Below, piece after piece: positions 52,318-62,182 of a DNA stretch of 64,000 nucleotides. The DNA comes from Pseudomonas lurida. Lineage in GTDB: Bacteria > Pseudomonadota > Gammaproteobacteria > Pseudomonadales > Pseudomonadaceae. Every line of letters starts with the position of its first letter. The first letter of the stretch is position 1. Both the position numbers and the translations under genes were made by a program. The stretch covers positions 1-64,000 of the forward strand of contig NZ_JAAMRE010000002.1 in NCBI RefSeq assembly GCF_013522705.1, in the 5' to 3' direction. The notes under the pieces are model-generated. The model saw only the letters and a program-made list of their open reading frames with translations. It was not told the origin of the DNA and ran no database searches.

Positions 52318-54981
52318 TTATTCGGCGTCGTTGAAGTCGTAGTGCAGCTCATTATCCCGACTGCTGATCCGCACCCCCGCCAGTGCCTTGCCTTCGAGCA
52401 TGCGCGTGAGGAACTCACGGCTCATGTCCGGCAGCAGGCTGTTGGTGAGGATGGTGTCGATCATGCGTCCGCCGCTTTCGGTCTCGGTGCAGCGCGAGAC
52501 GATCAGGTCGACCACCGCGTCGTCGTAGTCGAAGGCAACCTTGTGGGTATTCTCCACGCGCTTTTTGATGCGGTTCAGTTGCAGGCGGGTGATCGCCTTG
52601 AGCATTTCATCGCTCAGCGGGTAGTACGGAATGGTTACCAGACGGCCGAGCAAGGCAGGCGGGAAGATCTCCAGCAGCGGCTGGCGCAGGGCCTTGGCGA
52701 TTTCTTCCGGCTCGGGGATGTTCGCCGGGTCTTTGCAGACCTGGGAAATCAACTCGGTACCGGCGTTGGTGGTCAGCAGGATCAAGGTGTTCTTAAAGTC
52801 GATCACACGGCCTTCGCCGTCTTCCATCACGCCCTTGTCGAACACCTGGAAGAAGATCTCATGCACGTCCGGGTGGGCTTTTTCCACCTCGTCCAGCAGC
52901 ACTACGCTGTAGGGCTTGCGCCGTACCGCTTCGGTCAGCACGCCGCCTTCGCCGTAGCCGATGTAGCCCGGTGGCGCGCCCTTGAGGGTCGACACGGTGT
53001 GGGCTTCCTGGAACTCGCTCATGTTGATGGTGATCACATTCTGCTCGCCGCCATACATGGCTTCGGCCAGGGCCAGGGCGGTTTCGGTCTTGCCCACGCC
53101 GGAGGTGCCGGCCAGCATGAACACACCGATCGGCTTGCTCGGGTTGTCGAGGCCGGCGCGGGAGGTCTGGATGCGCTTGGCGATCATCTGCAAGGCATGG
53201 TCCTGGCCGATGATGCGTTTTTTCAGGTGCTGATCCAGGTTCAGCACGGTTTCCAATTCGTTGCGTGCCATGCGGCCCACCGGAATGCCCGTCCAGTCGG
53301 CGACCACCGAGGCTACGGCCTGGTAATCCACGGTCGGCAGGATCAACGGAGTTTCGCCTTGCAGCGCAGTGAGGCGTTGTTGCAAGTCGACCAATTGAGC
53401 GCGCAATTCGTCGTTGCCACTGTCCACCACCCCGGCCTTTTCACGCAGCGTTGCTCGGGTCGCGAGCAACTCATCCACCAGGGTTTTTTCTTCGGCCCAA
53501 CGGCTTTCGAGAGCGGCCAGACGCTCACGTTCGGCGCTCAGCAAGGCTTCGCTGTTGCTCTGGCGCGCGCCGGTGTCGATGCCGATGGCGTGCTCGCGGG
53601 CGATGATCTGCAGCTCGGTTTCCAGGGCTTCGATGCGACGACGGCTGTCGTCCACTTCCGCCGGTACCGCGTGCAGGCTGATGGCGACGCGGGCGCAGGC
53701 GGTGTCCAGCAGGCTTACGGATTTGTCCGGCAACTGGCGCGCCGGAATGTAGCGGTGGGACAGCTTCACCGAGGCTTCCAGGGCTTCGTCGAGGATCTGC
53801 ACCTGGTGGTGCTTCTCCATGGTCGAGGCCACGCCGCGCATCATCAGCAGCGCCTTGTCTTCCGACGGCTCGGCCACCTGCACCACCTGGAAGCGGCGGG
53901 TCAGGGCCGGGTCTTTCTCGATGTGCTTCTTGTACTCGGCCCAGGTGGTGGCGGCCACGGTGCGCAGGGTGCCGCGCGCCAATGCGGGTTTGAGCAGGTT
54001 GGCCGCGTCGCCCGTCCCGGCGGCGCCACCGGCACCCACCAGGGTGTGGGCTTCGTCGATGAACAGGATGATCGGCTTGGGCGAGGCCTGCACGTCTTCA
54101 ATCACCTGGCGCAGGCGCTGTTCGAACTCGCCTTTCATGCTGGCGCCGGCTTGCAGCAGGCCCACATCCAGGCTGCGTAGTTCCACGTCCTTGAGCGCGG
54201 GCGGCACGTCACCGGCGACAATGCGCAGGGCGAAGCCTTCGACTACGGCGGTCTTGCCGACGCCGGCTTCACCGGTGAGGATCGGGTTGTTCTGGCGGCG
54301 ACGCATGAGGATGTCGACCAACTGGCGAATTTCTTCGTCACGCCCCACGATCGGGTCGAGCTTGCCGCTGCGCGCCTGCTCGGTCAGGTCCACGGTAAAA
54401 CGCTTGAGCGCTTCCTGCTTGCCCATTGCGCTGGGTGCCATGGCGCCGCTGGCTTCGCCTGGGACGGCTCCGGCGTTGAAACCGTCGCTGGCGGTCAGGG
54501 CGTTTTCCGGCGAGTCGCCGACGTATTCGTCAAAGCGCTCGCTCAGGGCCTCGGCCTTGATTTTGTCGAACTCGCCGGACAGGCCCAGCAACGCATGGCG
54601 CAGGCTCGGCGTCTTGAGAATGCCCAGCACCAGGTAACCGGTGCGCACCTGGCTTTCGCCGAACATCAGGCTGCCGTACACCCAGCCGCGTTCCACGGCT
54701 TCTTCCACGTGGGACGACAGGTCGGTGATCGAGGTCGAGCCGCGCGGCAGGCGGTCCAGGGCTTCGGTCAGGTCGCGGGCCAGGCGCGCCGGTTCGACGT
54801 TGAACTGGCGGATGATGCGGTGCAGGTCCGAGTCCTGCAGTTGCAGCAACTGGTGGAACCAGTGGGCCAGTTCCACGTAAGGATTGCCCCGCAACTTGCA
54901 GAACACGGTGGCGGCTTCGATGGCTTTGTAGGCCACGCTGTTGAGTTTGCCGAACAGTGCGGCGCGACTGATTTCACCCAT
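52318..54981 (-). CDS. tssH: T6SS sheath-disassembly ATPase ClpV (TssH)
   Basis: This 887-residue AAA+ protein recycles contracted TssB-TssC sheath. It has an N-domain (1-160), nucleotide domain 1 with Walker A LTGEAGVGKTAVVEG near residue 237, a coiled-coil middle region (about 410-530), and nucleotide domain 2 with GTSGVGKTETALALAEAMYGG near 620. NMSEFQEAHTVSTLKGAPPGYIGYGEGG lies in between. Its ATG overlaps the tssG stop by 8 bases and AAGGAATC precedes it. Confidence 0.96.
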   Translation of the reverse strand: MGEISRAALFGKLNSVAYKAIEAATVFCKLRGNPYVELAHWFHQLLQLQDSDLHRIIRQFNVEPARLARDLTEALDRLPRGSTSITDLSSHVEEAVERGWVYGSLMFGESQVRTGYLVLGILKTPSLRHALLGLSGEFDKIKAEALSERFDEYVGDSPENALTASDGFNAGAVPGEASGAMAPSAMGKQEALKRFTVDLTEQARSGKLDPIVGRDEEIRQLVDILMRRRQNNPILTGEAGVGKTAVVEGFALRIVAGDVPPALKDVELRSLDVGLLQAGASMKGEFEQRLRQVIEDVQASPKPIILFIDEAHTLVGAGGAAGTGDAANLLKPALARGTLRTVAATTWAEYKKHIEKDPALTRRFQVVQVAEPSEDKALLMMRGVASTMEKHHQVQILDEALEASVKLSHRYIPARQLPDKSVSLLDTACARVAISLHAVPAEVDDSRRRIEALETELQIIAREHAIGIDTGARQSNSEALLSAERERLAALESRWAEEKTLVDELLATRATLREKAGVVDSGNDELRAQLVDLQQRLTALQGETPLILPTVDYQAVASVVADWTGIPVGRMARNELETVLNLDQHLKKRIIGQDHALQMIAKRIQTSRAGLDNPSKPIGVFMLAGTSGVGKTETALALAEAMYGGEQNVITINMSEFQEAHTVSTLKGAPPGYIGYGEGGVLTEAVRRKPYSVVLLDEVEKAHPDVHEIFFQVFDKGVMEDGEGRVIDFKNTLILLTTNAGTELISQVCKDPANIPEPEEIAKALRQPLLEIFPPALLGRLVTIPYYPLSDEMLKAITRLQLNRIKKRVENTHKVAFDYDDAVVDLIVSRCTETESGGRMIDTILTNSLLPDMSREFLTRMLEGKALAGVRISSRDNELHYDFNDAE

Positions 54982-56017
54982 GCTCTGGATTCCTTGAGGT
55001 GGTGGCTTGATCGGCGTAATGCCGGGCCAGGATTAGGTCGTTGGCGTCAACCGCAGGTTGGCCGAGCCACGTGTTGAAGCCCAGGCGGAACTGGCCGTTA
55101 AGCCGCAGCGCCGGGACTTCGGGTTGTTGCAGGACCAGGTTCAGGTCCCAGTCCAATTCGTGGCCCAGGTACTCGGCCACCCATGCCACCAGTTCGTTGA
55201 ACGGCTGGTGGCCGGGCAGCATGCCCATGTAGTCATCGAGCGTGAGCGGGCCCAGGCGGATACGGAATTTATGCTGGCGGTCCCATACATGGCTGCCCAG
55301 GCACAGGTCCACGCCCAGCCGGGTGGCGTTGACGCCCACACGGCTGCGTTCGGGCAGTTCGAGCCATTGGCCGACGTATTCCTCGATCTCTACCGGCAGG
55401 CCGAAGTACTCGCTGAGGATGGCTTTCAGCCCGTCCGGATAGCGGGTCTGTGCCGACAGGTGGCCGCTGTAATGCAGCTTGGCCGTGTCGGGAATCAGCC
55501 CCTGGTTGAGCAGGCTCGGCATGCCGCGACCGCTCAAGGCGGCGAGGCGCGCGGACCAGTAGTCATCGTCCGGGCGGTCGTGGCTGACCGTCGGCCGCGC
55601 CTCGGCCCAGGCCCGGTAAAACAGGCTGAGCAGGCGATGGTGGAACACGTCCAGGAACGCTTTGCTGGTGCTGTCGGCGTTGTTGCGCTGACGCTCGCGC
55701 ACGTATTCGGTGATGTGCAGCGGCAGCGGGCCGTTGGGGCCGCCGAGGCCGAAAAAGAACTGCTCCAGCCGCGCCGGCCGGCCATCGCCGCCCGGCGCCA
55801 CCGAGGCCAGGGTTGCCGGGGCGAAGGTGCAGTCGGCCTGTTGCCCAAGGCGCAACGGGTCGTCCGCCAGACGCAGGGAATGGCCCAGGCGCGGCAGGTG
55901 CGGTGACTCGCATTCGATGCGTCGCAGGGCCTGGAAGAAATCGTATTCCCAGGGCTCCTGGTGCATCGCTTCCAGGGTACTCACAGGGTCGGACGACGTC
56001 CGGGCTTGGCTTTCCAT
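54974..56017 (-). CDS. tssG: T6SS baseplate protein TssG
   Basis: This 347-residue baseplate protein shows the family opening EPWEYDFFQALRRIECESPHLPRLG. GGPNGPLPLHITEYVRERQRN near residue 95 and RYPDGLKAILSEYFGLPVEIEEYVGQWL in the middle are the other strong motifs. The ATG at 56017 overlaps the end of tssF by 37 bases; an alternative ATG at 55966 would remove the overlap. It forms the TssK-TssF-TssG wedge of the baseplate. Confidence 0.94.
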   Translation of the reverse strand: MESQARTSSDPVSTLEAMHQEPWEYDFFQALRRIECESPHLPRLGHSLRLADDPLRLGQQADCTFAPATLASVAPGGDGRPARLEQFFFGLGGPNGPLPLHITEYVRERQRNNADSTSKAFLDVFHHRLLSLFYRAWAEARPTVSHDRPDDDYWSARLAALSGRGMPSLLNQGLIPDTAKLHYSGHLSAQTRYPDGLKAILSEYFGLPVEIEEYVGQWLELPERSRVGVNATRLGVDLCLGSHVWDRQHKFRIRLGPLTLDDYMGMLPGHQPFNELVAWVAEYLGHELDWDLNLVLQQPEVPALRLNGQFRLGFNTWLGQPAVDANDLILARHYADQATTSRNPEHG

Positions 56018-57840
56018 CGCATGATCTCGCCGCGTTCGGTGGTACGGATCACCGTCTCGGTAAAGCTGTTGATCGACACGTAGCGTGCCAGGAAGCGCTC
56101 CAGTACCGCACCGAGCAGGAATACGCCGGTGCCACGAAACGCGTTTTCATCGAATTCCAGTGTAATTTCCAAGCCTCTGCCAAACACGATCGGGCCGGGC
56201 ATCGGCAGGCGCCGGGTCACCGCTTTGCTGCTGACTTCGCGCAGGCCTTCGATCTGCAACTGCAGGGCGGCGTCGTTGCTGTCGCCATACAGGCGCAACA
56301 GTTCGCGTAAGGCGCCGGCGCCCTGGCCCTGTTCGCTCAGGGACAGGTAATTGAGCGACAGCTGGCTGATCAGGCGCCACGCCTTGGCGTCATGGGCATG
56401 GCTGGCACGCGGGCGGCTCGGGCCGGCAACGCAGCGCACGGCCAGTACCGGCGCGCTGTCGGCCAGGGTGAAGTCGGTCTTGCCGTTGCCCACGCTCATG
56501 AACAGCGGCAGGTCGCGGTTGGTGCACAGCGCGGTCACGCCGAGTTGGCGCAGGTCGTGGCGATACGGCGCTTGTTGGCTGTCCACCAGGCTGACGAAGG
56601 TCTCGCTGCCCACATACGTGGAGCGCGGGCCATTGCGGCGCTGGTCGCTGGAGAGCACGCGGGGCTCGCGCCGCACCGTGTAGTACGCCTTGTCACGGCC
56701 ATAGCGCGATGGGTCGCGCACCGCATAAAACGGCAGGAACGGCTGCTCCGGCCCGGTGCCATGGCCGGTCAGGCCGGTGAGGGAATGCACCTCGAAATCC
56801 ATCGGCCGGGTGCGGTCGGCGATCACGTGGTGTTCGTTGACGCGGTCGGACAAGTGAATACGGTCCAGGCGCTTGGGGAACAGGTTGATCGCCGGGGTGC
56901 AGAACGGCAGGAACTGCGCCGCGCCGACGCTGCCTTCCAGGCTCGGCTCGTGACGGTCAAACAGTACGATCAATTCCAGCTCCTGGCCGTCGCAGCGCTT
57001 GACCGCACGGCTCAGCTCGGCGAACTCCACGAACAGGAACCGCTGGGGCAGGGCGAAGTATTCCTGCAACAACCGATAACCCTGGAACGCTCGCGCCACT
57101 ACCGGCATGGCCGCATCGGCGTCGTCGAACCCGCGTGAACGCAGTGCGTCCTGCGGTAGACGCTCGACCCAATCGCCACCGGGCTTGCGTGCGAATACCG
57201 CGCAGGCGTTGCCCAGCAGTTGTTCGTAAAGGCGGAACGGTTGCTCGTCGGCACCGCTGAGGTACAGCGGCAGGCTGTCCAGATCGAGGCTGTTGAACGG
57301 CAGTTCGGCGCCGGTGCGCAAGGTCAGGCGCAGACCGGCCTTGGCCTTCGGCTCGCTGGCGGCCAGGCGCCCGAGCACGGTGGCCGGGTTGCCGAAGTAC
57401 TCGGCGTTGCTCACCTGCAGTGGCCACAGCGTTACCGGATGAGCGGTGCGGTACTCGCAGCAGGTCTGGGTCTCGCGGCCCAGGGCGGCGCGCAGGACGG
57501 TGTCGCGCGGCAACGGGAAACCACCGACCAGGGAACCTTCGTCGGGGTCGGTCTGCAACTGCACCACGGTCATCGACGGCGTCGGCGCCAGGTAGTGCGG
57601 GTAGGCGATTTCCAGCAGGTTGTGGGTGAACGTCGGGTACTCGGCGTCGAGCTTGAGCTGCACGCGGGCGGTGAGGTAGGCAAAGCCTTCGAGCAGGCGT
57701 TCGACGTACGGGTCGGCGCAGTCCATACCGGACAGGGTCAGCCGACTGGCGATCTTTGGGTATTCCTTGGCGAACTCGGCGGCGCTTTCGCGCACGTGGT
57801 GCAATTCCTGGTTGTACAGCTCCAGCAGGCGCGGGTTCAT
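55981..57840 (-). CDS. tssF: T6SS baseplate protein TssF
   Basis: This 619-residue baseplate wedge protein begins [18 protein letters not shown] and continues with [53 protein letters not shown] sequence, the best-conserved TssF block. [14 protein letters not shown] and [10 protein letters not shown] follow in order. ATG 57840 overlaps the tssE stop as ATGA, implying coupling. A longer upstream in-frame extension is in the tssE region and is not real. Confidence 0.95.
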   Translation of the reverse strand: MNPRLLELYNQELHHVRESAAEFAKEYPKIASRLTLSGMDCADPYVERLLEGFAYLTARVQLKLDAEYPTFTHNLLEIAYPHYLAPTPSMTVVQLQTDPDEGSLVGGFPLPRDTVLRAALGRETQTCCEYRTAHPVTLWPLQVSNAEYFGNPATVLGRLAASEPKAKAGLRLTLRTGAELPFNSLDLDSLPLYLSGADEQPFRLYEQLLGNACAVFARKPGGDWVERLPQDALRSRGFDDADAAMPVVARAFQGYRLLQEYFALPQRFLFVEFAELSRAVKRCDGQELELIVLFDRHEPSLEGSVGAAQFLPFCTPAINLFPKRLDRIHLSDRVNEHHVIADRTRPMDFEVHSLTGLTGHGTGPEQPFLPFYAVRDPSRYGRDKAYYTVRREPRVLSSDQRRNGPRSTYVGSETFVSLVDSQQAPYRHDLRQLGVTALCTNRDLPLFMSVGNGKTDFTLADSAPVLAVRCVAGPSRPRASHAHDAKAWRLISQLSLNYLSLSEQGQGAGALRELLRLYGDSNDAALQLQIEGLREVSSKAVTRRLPMPGPIVFGRGLEITLEFDENAFRGTGVFLLGAVLERFLARYVSINSFTETVIRTTERGEIMRWKAKPGRRPTL

Positions 57841-58352
57841 GGGCGCCTCCGCTGGTCGGCATTGACCACGCGTACATGGCCGGATTCCAGGTCCAGGTCG
57901 GTCTGCAGCAGCAGGCGCAACGGCACCGGTTGTGCCCACAGGTCGCCTTCGATTTCGAAACTCAGGGCGTTGTGGTTCATCTCGCCCTGGCCGACCCGGG
58001 CTTTGACGCGCAGGGTATGGCGCAGAATGCGCGGTTCGAATGTGGCGATAGCCTGATAAATCAGGGCCTCCAGCGCTTTGATATCCACGCTGGACACGCT
58101 GTTGCCCGCCAGCGCCGGCAGGCCGTAATTGACCACGGAGGTGCCGGCCGGGGTGTGCAGCGTTGCATCGGCGTCGAGCAACGACGTGGTGTTGAGCAGC
58201 CACGCCAGGTCGCGCAGCACCGAGGCTTTCAATTGAGTCAGGGACAGCACGCGTTTGTCGGCGCTTTCCTTGGGGTTGGTTGGGTCGTCGTCGGTCAGCC
58301 GATCCAGCAGGGACGGTTGCAGACGGTCGCGGGAAGCGATTTCAGTTACCAC
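57837..58352 (-). CDS. tssE: T6SS baseplate protein TssE (gp25-like)
   Basis: This 171-residue protein is the gp25-like baseplate component. It has [21 protein letters not shown] at the start, [52 protein letters not shown] (the gp25 EPR motif) and [15 protein letters not shown] at the C terminus. GTG 58352 (VVTEIASRD) with GGAG upstream is preferred over longer in-frame starts. It lies 90 bases after hcp, with no tagJ gene between. Confidence 0.93.
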   Translation of the reverse strand: MVTEIASRDRLQPSLLDRLTDDDPTNPKESADKRVLSLTQLKASVLRDLAWLLNTTSLLDADATLHTPAGTSVVNYGLPALAGNSVSSVDIKALEALIYQAIATFEPRILRHTLRVKARVGQGEMNHNALSFEIEGDLWAQPVPLRLLLQTDLDLESGHVRVVNADQRRRP

Positions 58353-58442
58353 CAAAGCAGCTCCACGGACGGATTGCGAGAGGAACAAGATGCTGCATGT
58401 GAGGCTGTAGTGCCGTGGCGCGGGGCCACGGCACAAGGGCTA

Positions 58443-58931
58443 TCAGCGCTTGGTGTTGGAACGGATGTTCCAGCCAAACTTCACCGCGCCGCCGTCTTTG
58501 GTGCCGTCGGCTTTCTGCGGCTGGTAGTCCACCATCACTTGGGCGAAGTTCAGGGTGACGTTCTCGGTCAGGCGGTCATCGGTGCCCGAACCGCCGGTGC
58601 TCAGCGACGTTACCAGCACTTCTTCCAGGTTGATCACCATGTACTCGACCTGGCTTTCACCACCGGCCTTGCGCACGGTCAGCTTGACCTTGTCGATGTG
58701 CTTGCCGCTGGCGCACAGCATCATCAGGTTTGGCGACGCCTTGTCGACGTACTTGGTCAGCGACAGGTCCTGGATGTTCACCTTGCCCGCGCCGCCGCCA
58801 CCGCCAACGTGCATGTTGCCGGACTGGGACATGCCCCAGCTCCAGTTCAGCACGTCGATTTCGTCTTTGTGGGCCTTGTCCATGGACTCGCCCTTGATGT
58901 CGCCGATCTTGATGAAAATATCAACAGCCAT
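58443..58931 (-). CDS. tssD: T6SS tube protein Hcp (TssD)
   Basis: This 162-residue Hcp1-type tube subunit reads MAVDIFIKIGDIKGESMDKAHKDEIDVLNWSWGMSQSG with the family glycine-rich loop HVGGGGGAGKVNIQDLSLTKYVDKASPNLM. Hexameric rings of Hcp stack to form the inner tube fired by the sheath. CAGGGAGAAAAC precedes ATG 58931, a strong ribosome-binding site fitting high expression. A REP doublet separates it from tssC. Confidence 0.96.
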   Translation of the reverse strand: MAVDIFIKIGDIKGESMDKAHKDEIDVLNWSWGMSQSGNMHVGGGGGAGKVNIQDLSLTKYVDKASPNLMMLCASGKHIDKVKLTVRKAGGESQVEYMVINLEEVLVTSLSTGGSGTDDRLTENVTLNFAQVMVDYQPQKADGTKDGGAVKFGWNIRSNTKR

Positions 58932-58992
58932 GTTTTCTCCCTGTGTGGCTCTTGCCACTGAATTTGAGTGACTCCAAATGGGCAATGCTTTT

Positions 58993-59081
58993 GTGCGGGC
59001 GGGGCTTGCCCCCGATGCAGGCACCTCGGTGTGTCAGCCACACCCCGGTGATGCTATCGAGGGGCAAGCCCCCTCCCACAG
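58993..59081. repeat. Paired REP-type repeat between tssC and hcp
   Basis: Inverted REP cores GCGGGGCTTGCCCCCGATGC and ATCGAGGGGCAAGCCCCCTC flank a central TGTGTCAGCCACACC dyad. It lies between the tssC stop and the hcp start, where it may stabilise the tssABC transcript or help raise hcp expression separately. Confidence 0.85.
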
Positions 59082-59102
59082 AAGAGCCAGCTCATCCGTG
59101 GG

Positions 59103-60599
59103 TCAGGCGCTTTTCGCCGAAGGCAGCTTCGACACCAGACGCAACGACACGGTCAGCCCTTCGAGCTGGTAGTGCGGGCGTAGATAGAACTTGGAGTTGT
59201 AGTAACCCGGGTTGCCTTCTACTTCTTCGACGATCACTTCGGCGGCTGCCAATGGGTGCTGGGCCTTGGTGGTTTCGGTGGAGTGCGCCGGATCGCCGTC
59301 CACGTAGTTGAGGATCCAGTCCTGCAACCAGCGCTGCATCTCGTCCTTCTCTTTGAAGGAACCGATCTTGTCGCGCACGATGCACTTCAAGTAATGAGCG
59401 AAACGGCAAGTGGCGAACAGGTACGGCAGGCGCGCGGCCAGGTTGGCGTTGGCGGTGGCGTCCGGGTCGTCGTATTCGGCCGGTTTCTGCAACGATTGCG
59501 CGCCGATGAAGGCGGCGAAATCGGTGTTTTTCTTGTGCAGCAGCGGCATGAAACCGTTCTTCGCCAGTTCCGCTTCACGGCGGTCGCTGATGGCGATCTC
59601 GGTCGGGCACTTCATGTCCACGCCGCCGTCATCGGTCGGGAACGTGTGGGCCGGCAGGTTTTCCACTTCACCGCCAGATTCAATGCCACGGATGCGCGAG
59701 CACCAGCCGTAGTGTTTGAACGAACGGTTGATGTTCACCGCCATCGCGTAAGCGGCGTTGGCCCAGGTGTACTTGGAGCTGTCGGCGCCGTCGGTGTTTT
59801 CTTCGAACGCGAAGGCTTCCACCGGGTCGGTCTTGGCGCCGTACGGCAGGCGCGCCAGGAAGCGCGGCATGGTCAGGCCGATGTAGCGCGAGTCTTCCGA
59901 TTCGCGCAGCGAACGCCAGCCGGCGTATTCCGGAGTGGTGAAGATCTTGGTCAGGTCGCGCGGGTTCGACAGTTCCTGCCACGAGCCCATGCCCATCACG
60001 GTCGGCGACGCCGCGGCGATGAACGGGGAGTGCATGGCCGCGCAGACTTTCGACAGCTCGCCGAGCAGTTCGACGTCGGGTGGCGACTGGTCGAAGTAGT
60101 AGTCGCCCACCAGGCAGCCGTATGGCTCGCCGCCGAACTGGCCGTATTCTTCTTCGTACATTTTCTTGAAGATCGGGCTCTGGTCCCACGCAGTGCCCTT
60201 GAATTTCTTCAGGGTCTTGTGCAGGTCCGGCTTGGAGATGTTGAGCACACGGATCTTGAGCTGCTCATCGGTCTCGGTGTTGTTGACCAGATAGTGCAGG
60301 CCACGCCAGGCGCTTTCCAGCTGCTGGAAGTCCGGGTGGTGGATGATCTGGTTGACCTGGGCGGTCAGCTTGGCATCGATCGCGGCGATGATCGATTCGA
60401 TCGACTTGATCGCATCGTTGGACACCAGGTCGGTCTGCGCCAGGGCTTGTTCGGCCAAGGTGCGCACGGCGGTTTCTACGGCTTCGCGGGCACGTTCGGT
60501 CTTGGGTTTGAATTCCTGCATCAGCAGGGATGCGAACTCGCTGGTTTCTTCAGTAGCGCCCAGGCTCTGGACGCCTTCGCGTGCGGTGTTGTCGGTCAT
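59103..60599 (-). CDS. tssC: T6SS contractile sheath large subunit TssC (VipB)
   Basis: This 498-residue sheath protein has the TssC blocks IIHHPDFQQLESAWRGLHYLVNNTETDEQLKIRVLNISK near residue 85, GCLVGDYYFDQSPPDVELL near 160, FMPLLHKKNTDFAAFIGAQSLQKP near 355 and the C-terminal LEGLTVSLRLVSKLP. It polymerises with TssB around the Hcp tube. It begins two bases after the tssB stop, indicating coupling. Confidence 0.96.
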   Translation of the reverse strand: MTDNTAREGVQSLGATEETSEFASLLMQEFKPKTERAREAVETAVRTLAEQALAQTDLVSNDAIKSIESIIAAIDAKLTAQVNQIIHHPDFQQLESAWRGLHYLVNNTETDEQLKIRVLNISKPDLHKTLKKFKGTAWDQSPIFKKMYEEEYGQFGGEPYGCLVGDYYFDQSPPDVELLGELSKVCAAMHSPFIAAASPTVMGMGSWQELSNPRDLTKIFTTPEYAGWRSLRESEDSRYIGLTMPRFLARLPYGAKTDPVEAFAFEENTDGADSSKYTWANAAYAMAVNINRSFKHYGWCSRIRGIESGGEVENLPAHTFPTDDGGVDMKCPTEIAISDRREAELAKNGFMPLLHKKNTDFAAFIGAQSLQKPAEYDDPDATANANLAARLPYLFATCRFAHYLKCIVRDKIGSFKEKDEMQRWLQDWILNYVDGDPAHSTETTKAQHPLAAAEVIVEEVEGNPGYYNSKFYLRPHYQLEGLTVSLRLVSKLPSAKSA

Positions 60600-60601
60600 G
60601 A

Positions 60602-61108
60602 TTACTGATCCCCTGCAGGCTTCGGCGCGCTGGCAAGTGCCTGAAGCAGTGCCGGGTCCTTGATTGCCTTCATGATGATTTCTTCAGCGCCGGTCTTGCC
60701 GTCCATGTAGGTCAGCAGGTTGGCCAACTGAGTGCGGGCTTCGAGCAGCTGGTTCAGCGCGTCGACCTTGCGGGCCACGGCGGCCGGGCTGAAGTCGTCC
60801 ATGCTTTCGAAGGTCATGTCCAGGCTCAGGTTGCCTTCGCCGGTCAGTTCGTTCGGCACGTGGAATGCCACGCGCGGCTGCATGGCCTTGAGGCGGGAGT
60901 CGAAGTTGTCGACATCCACTTCAAGGAATTTGCGGTCGGCCACCGGCGCCAGAGGCTCGGCAGGCTTACCGGCGAGGTCGGCCATCACGCCCATCACGAA
61001 GGGCAGCTGGACCTTTTTCTCGGCGCCGTAGAGCTCGACGTCGTACTCGATCTGCACTCGAGGCGCGCGGTTGCGCGCGATGAATTTCTGAGAACTTTGC
61101 TTCGCCAC
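60602..61108 (-). CDS. tssB: T6SS contractile sheath small subunit TssB (VipA)
   Basis: This 168-residue protein starts with GTG (61108) and AGGAGCAGCAAC upstream. It has the VipA signatures RAPRVQIEYDVELYGAEKKVQLPFVMGVMADLAGKP and ELTGEGNLSLDMTFESMDDFSPAAVARKV. It forms the sheath with TssC. The next gene begins two bases after its stop. It lies 54 bases after tssA. Confidence 0.96.
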   Translation of the reverse strand: MAKQSSQKFIARNRAPRVQIEYDVELYGAEKKVQLPFVMGVMADLAGKPAEPLAPVADRKFLEVDVDNFDSRLKAMQPRVAFHVPNELTGEGNLSLDMTFESMDDFSPAAVARKVDALNQLLEARTQLANLLTYMDGKTGAEEIIMKAIKDPALLQALASAPKPAGDQ

Positions 61109-61162
61109 GTTGCTGCTCCTGGTCGCTTGAGCGACGGTGTTGTTACTGCACAGCCGGGCGGT

Positions 61163-62182
61163 TTATTCGCCGTCCGGGCCACGCAGGTTTTCAAATTGGG
61201 ACATGCCGTCGGGAATCAGGTTGCGCACGATTGCTTCGAAATCGGCATGGACCAGATTTTTGGCCCGGTTCAATAACACCGGCAGCGGGCTCGAAGGCTC
61301 GTGCCGGGTGTAGTACGCGAGGATCTTGTCGAGGCTGCGCAGCACGTCGTCGCGGCTGGCGATATCGCCGACCGGGCGTGGCGCCGCTGGGGCAGGGGCG
61401 AAGTCGGCCGAGGGGGCATTGTCTTCACTGACGGCCTCGGGTTCGCTGCTGCTGTCGGTGCCCGGCACCGCTTGATTGAGTATTTGCAGCGCTTGCTTGA
61501 GCGGCTGCTTCAACGCGCTGAGGTCCACGCCCTGGGCGGAGCCGACCTGCTCGTTGACCTGTTGTTCAATGGCTTCGCAGGCAGCCCGCGCGGCGCTCAA
61601 GGCCTCGCGGGTGGCTTGCAGGTGATCGGGGTCGCTGTCGAGGAACGCCGCGTTGAGTTGCTGGGCGCCCAGTTGTTCATCCGGGAAGTGCATCAGGCCG
61701 CTGGCGTTGAGCGCCGCGCGCAGGCTCACCGGGCCGAACGTGCGCGAGCGGGTGAGGATGCTTTCGCGCAGCAGGCGGATGGTTGCGTCGCTGGTCAGGC
61801 CGGCCAGTGCATTGATGCGCACGGTGGGGTCGTTATCGTCGTCGGCGTCCAGGCGCGGGTGCAGGTCGGCCCAGTATTGGCGCAACAACGCGTCGATCAG
61901 TGTGAGGACTTCGGCCAGCCCGGCCACGCCTTGCAGGGCCAGGGAACTTTGCAGCAGAAAGTGAGTGATGCGCAGGTCTTTGCTGCGCTGCAGCAAGTCG
62001 AGGCTCTGCTGCTGGATGCTGCGCCATTCCGGCGGTTCGGCGGGCAGGATGGCATCACCCATGCTGCGCTCGGGTTGCCCCTTGGCGTCACGCTCAAGCT
62101 GGAGAAAGTCCGCGTCATATTCCATGTCTTCGCCACACGGCGAGTTCGCGGAAACGGCGGCGAGCAGCAAAGGCACATCCAC
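61163..62182 (-). CDS. tssA: T6SS assembly protein TssA
   Basis: This 339-residue TssA of the short, HSI-I-like class starts with GTG (62182). It has the ImpA-type N-terminal domain with NSPCGEDMEYDADFLQLERDA and EPPEWRSIQQQSLDLLQRSKDLRITHFLLQSSLALQGV, a middle region, and a C-terminal RDDVLRSLDKILAYYTRHEPSSPLPVLLNRAKNLVHADFEAIVRNLIP block. It nucleates sheath growth at the baseplate. It is the first gene of the minus-strand T6SS operon and diverges from tagH across 394 bases. Confidence 0.93.
   Translation of the reverse strand: MDVPLLLAAVSANSPCGEDMEYDADFLQLERDAKGQPERSMGDAILPAEPPEWRSIQQQSLDLLQRSKDLRITHFLLQSSLALQGVAGLAEVLTLIDALLRQYWADLHPRLDADDDNDPTVRINALAGLTSDATIRLLRESILTRSRTFGPVSLRAALNASGLMHFPDEQLGAQQLNAAFLDSDPDHLQATREALSAARAACEAIEQQVNEQVGSAQGVDLSALKQPLKQALQILNQAVPGTDSSSEPEAVSEDNAPSADFAPAPAAPRPVGDIASRDDVLRSLDKILAYYTRHEPSSPLPVLLNRAKNLVHADFEAIVRNLIPDGMSQFENLRGPDGE

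Noticed and set aside
52342..54180. Open frame of 612 codons on the plus strand opposite clpV
   Set aside because: It is antisense to a clear ClpV gene with both Walker motifs and shows no domain of its own.
25405..59081. Repeated palindromic intergenic units considered as a CRISPR array
   Set aside because: They are scattered single or paired REP elements between genes, not regularly spaced repeats with unique spacers.
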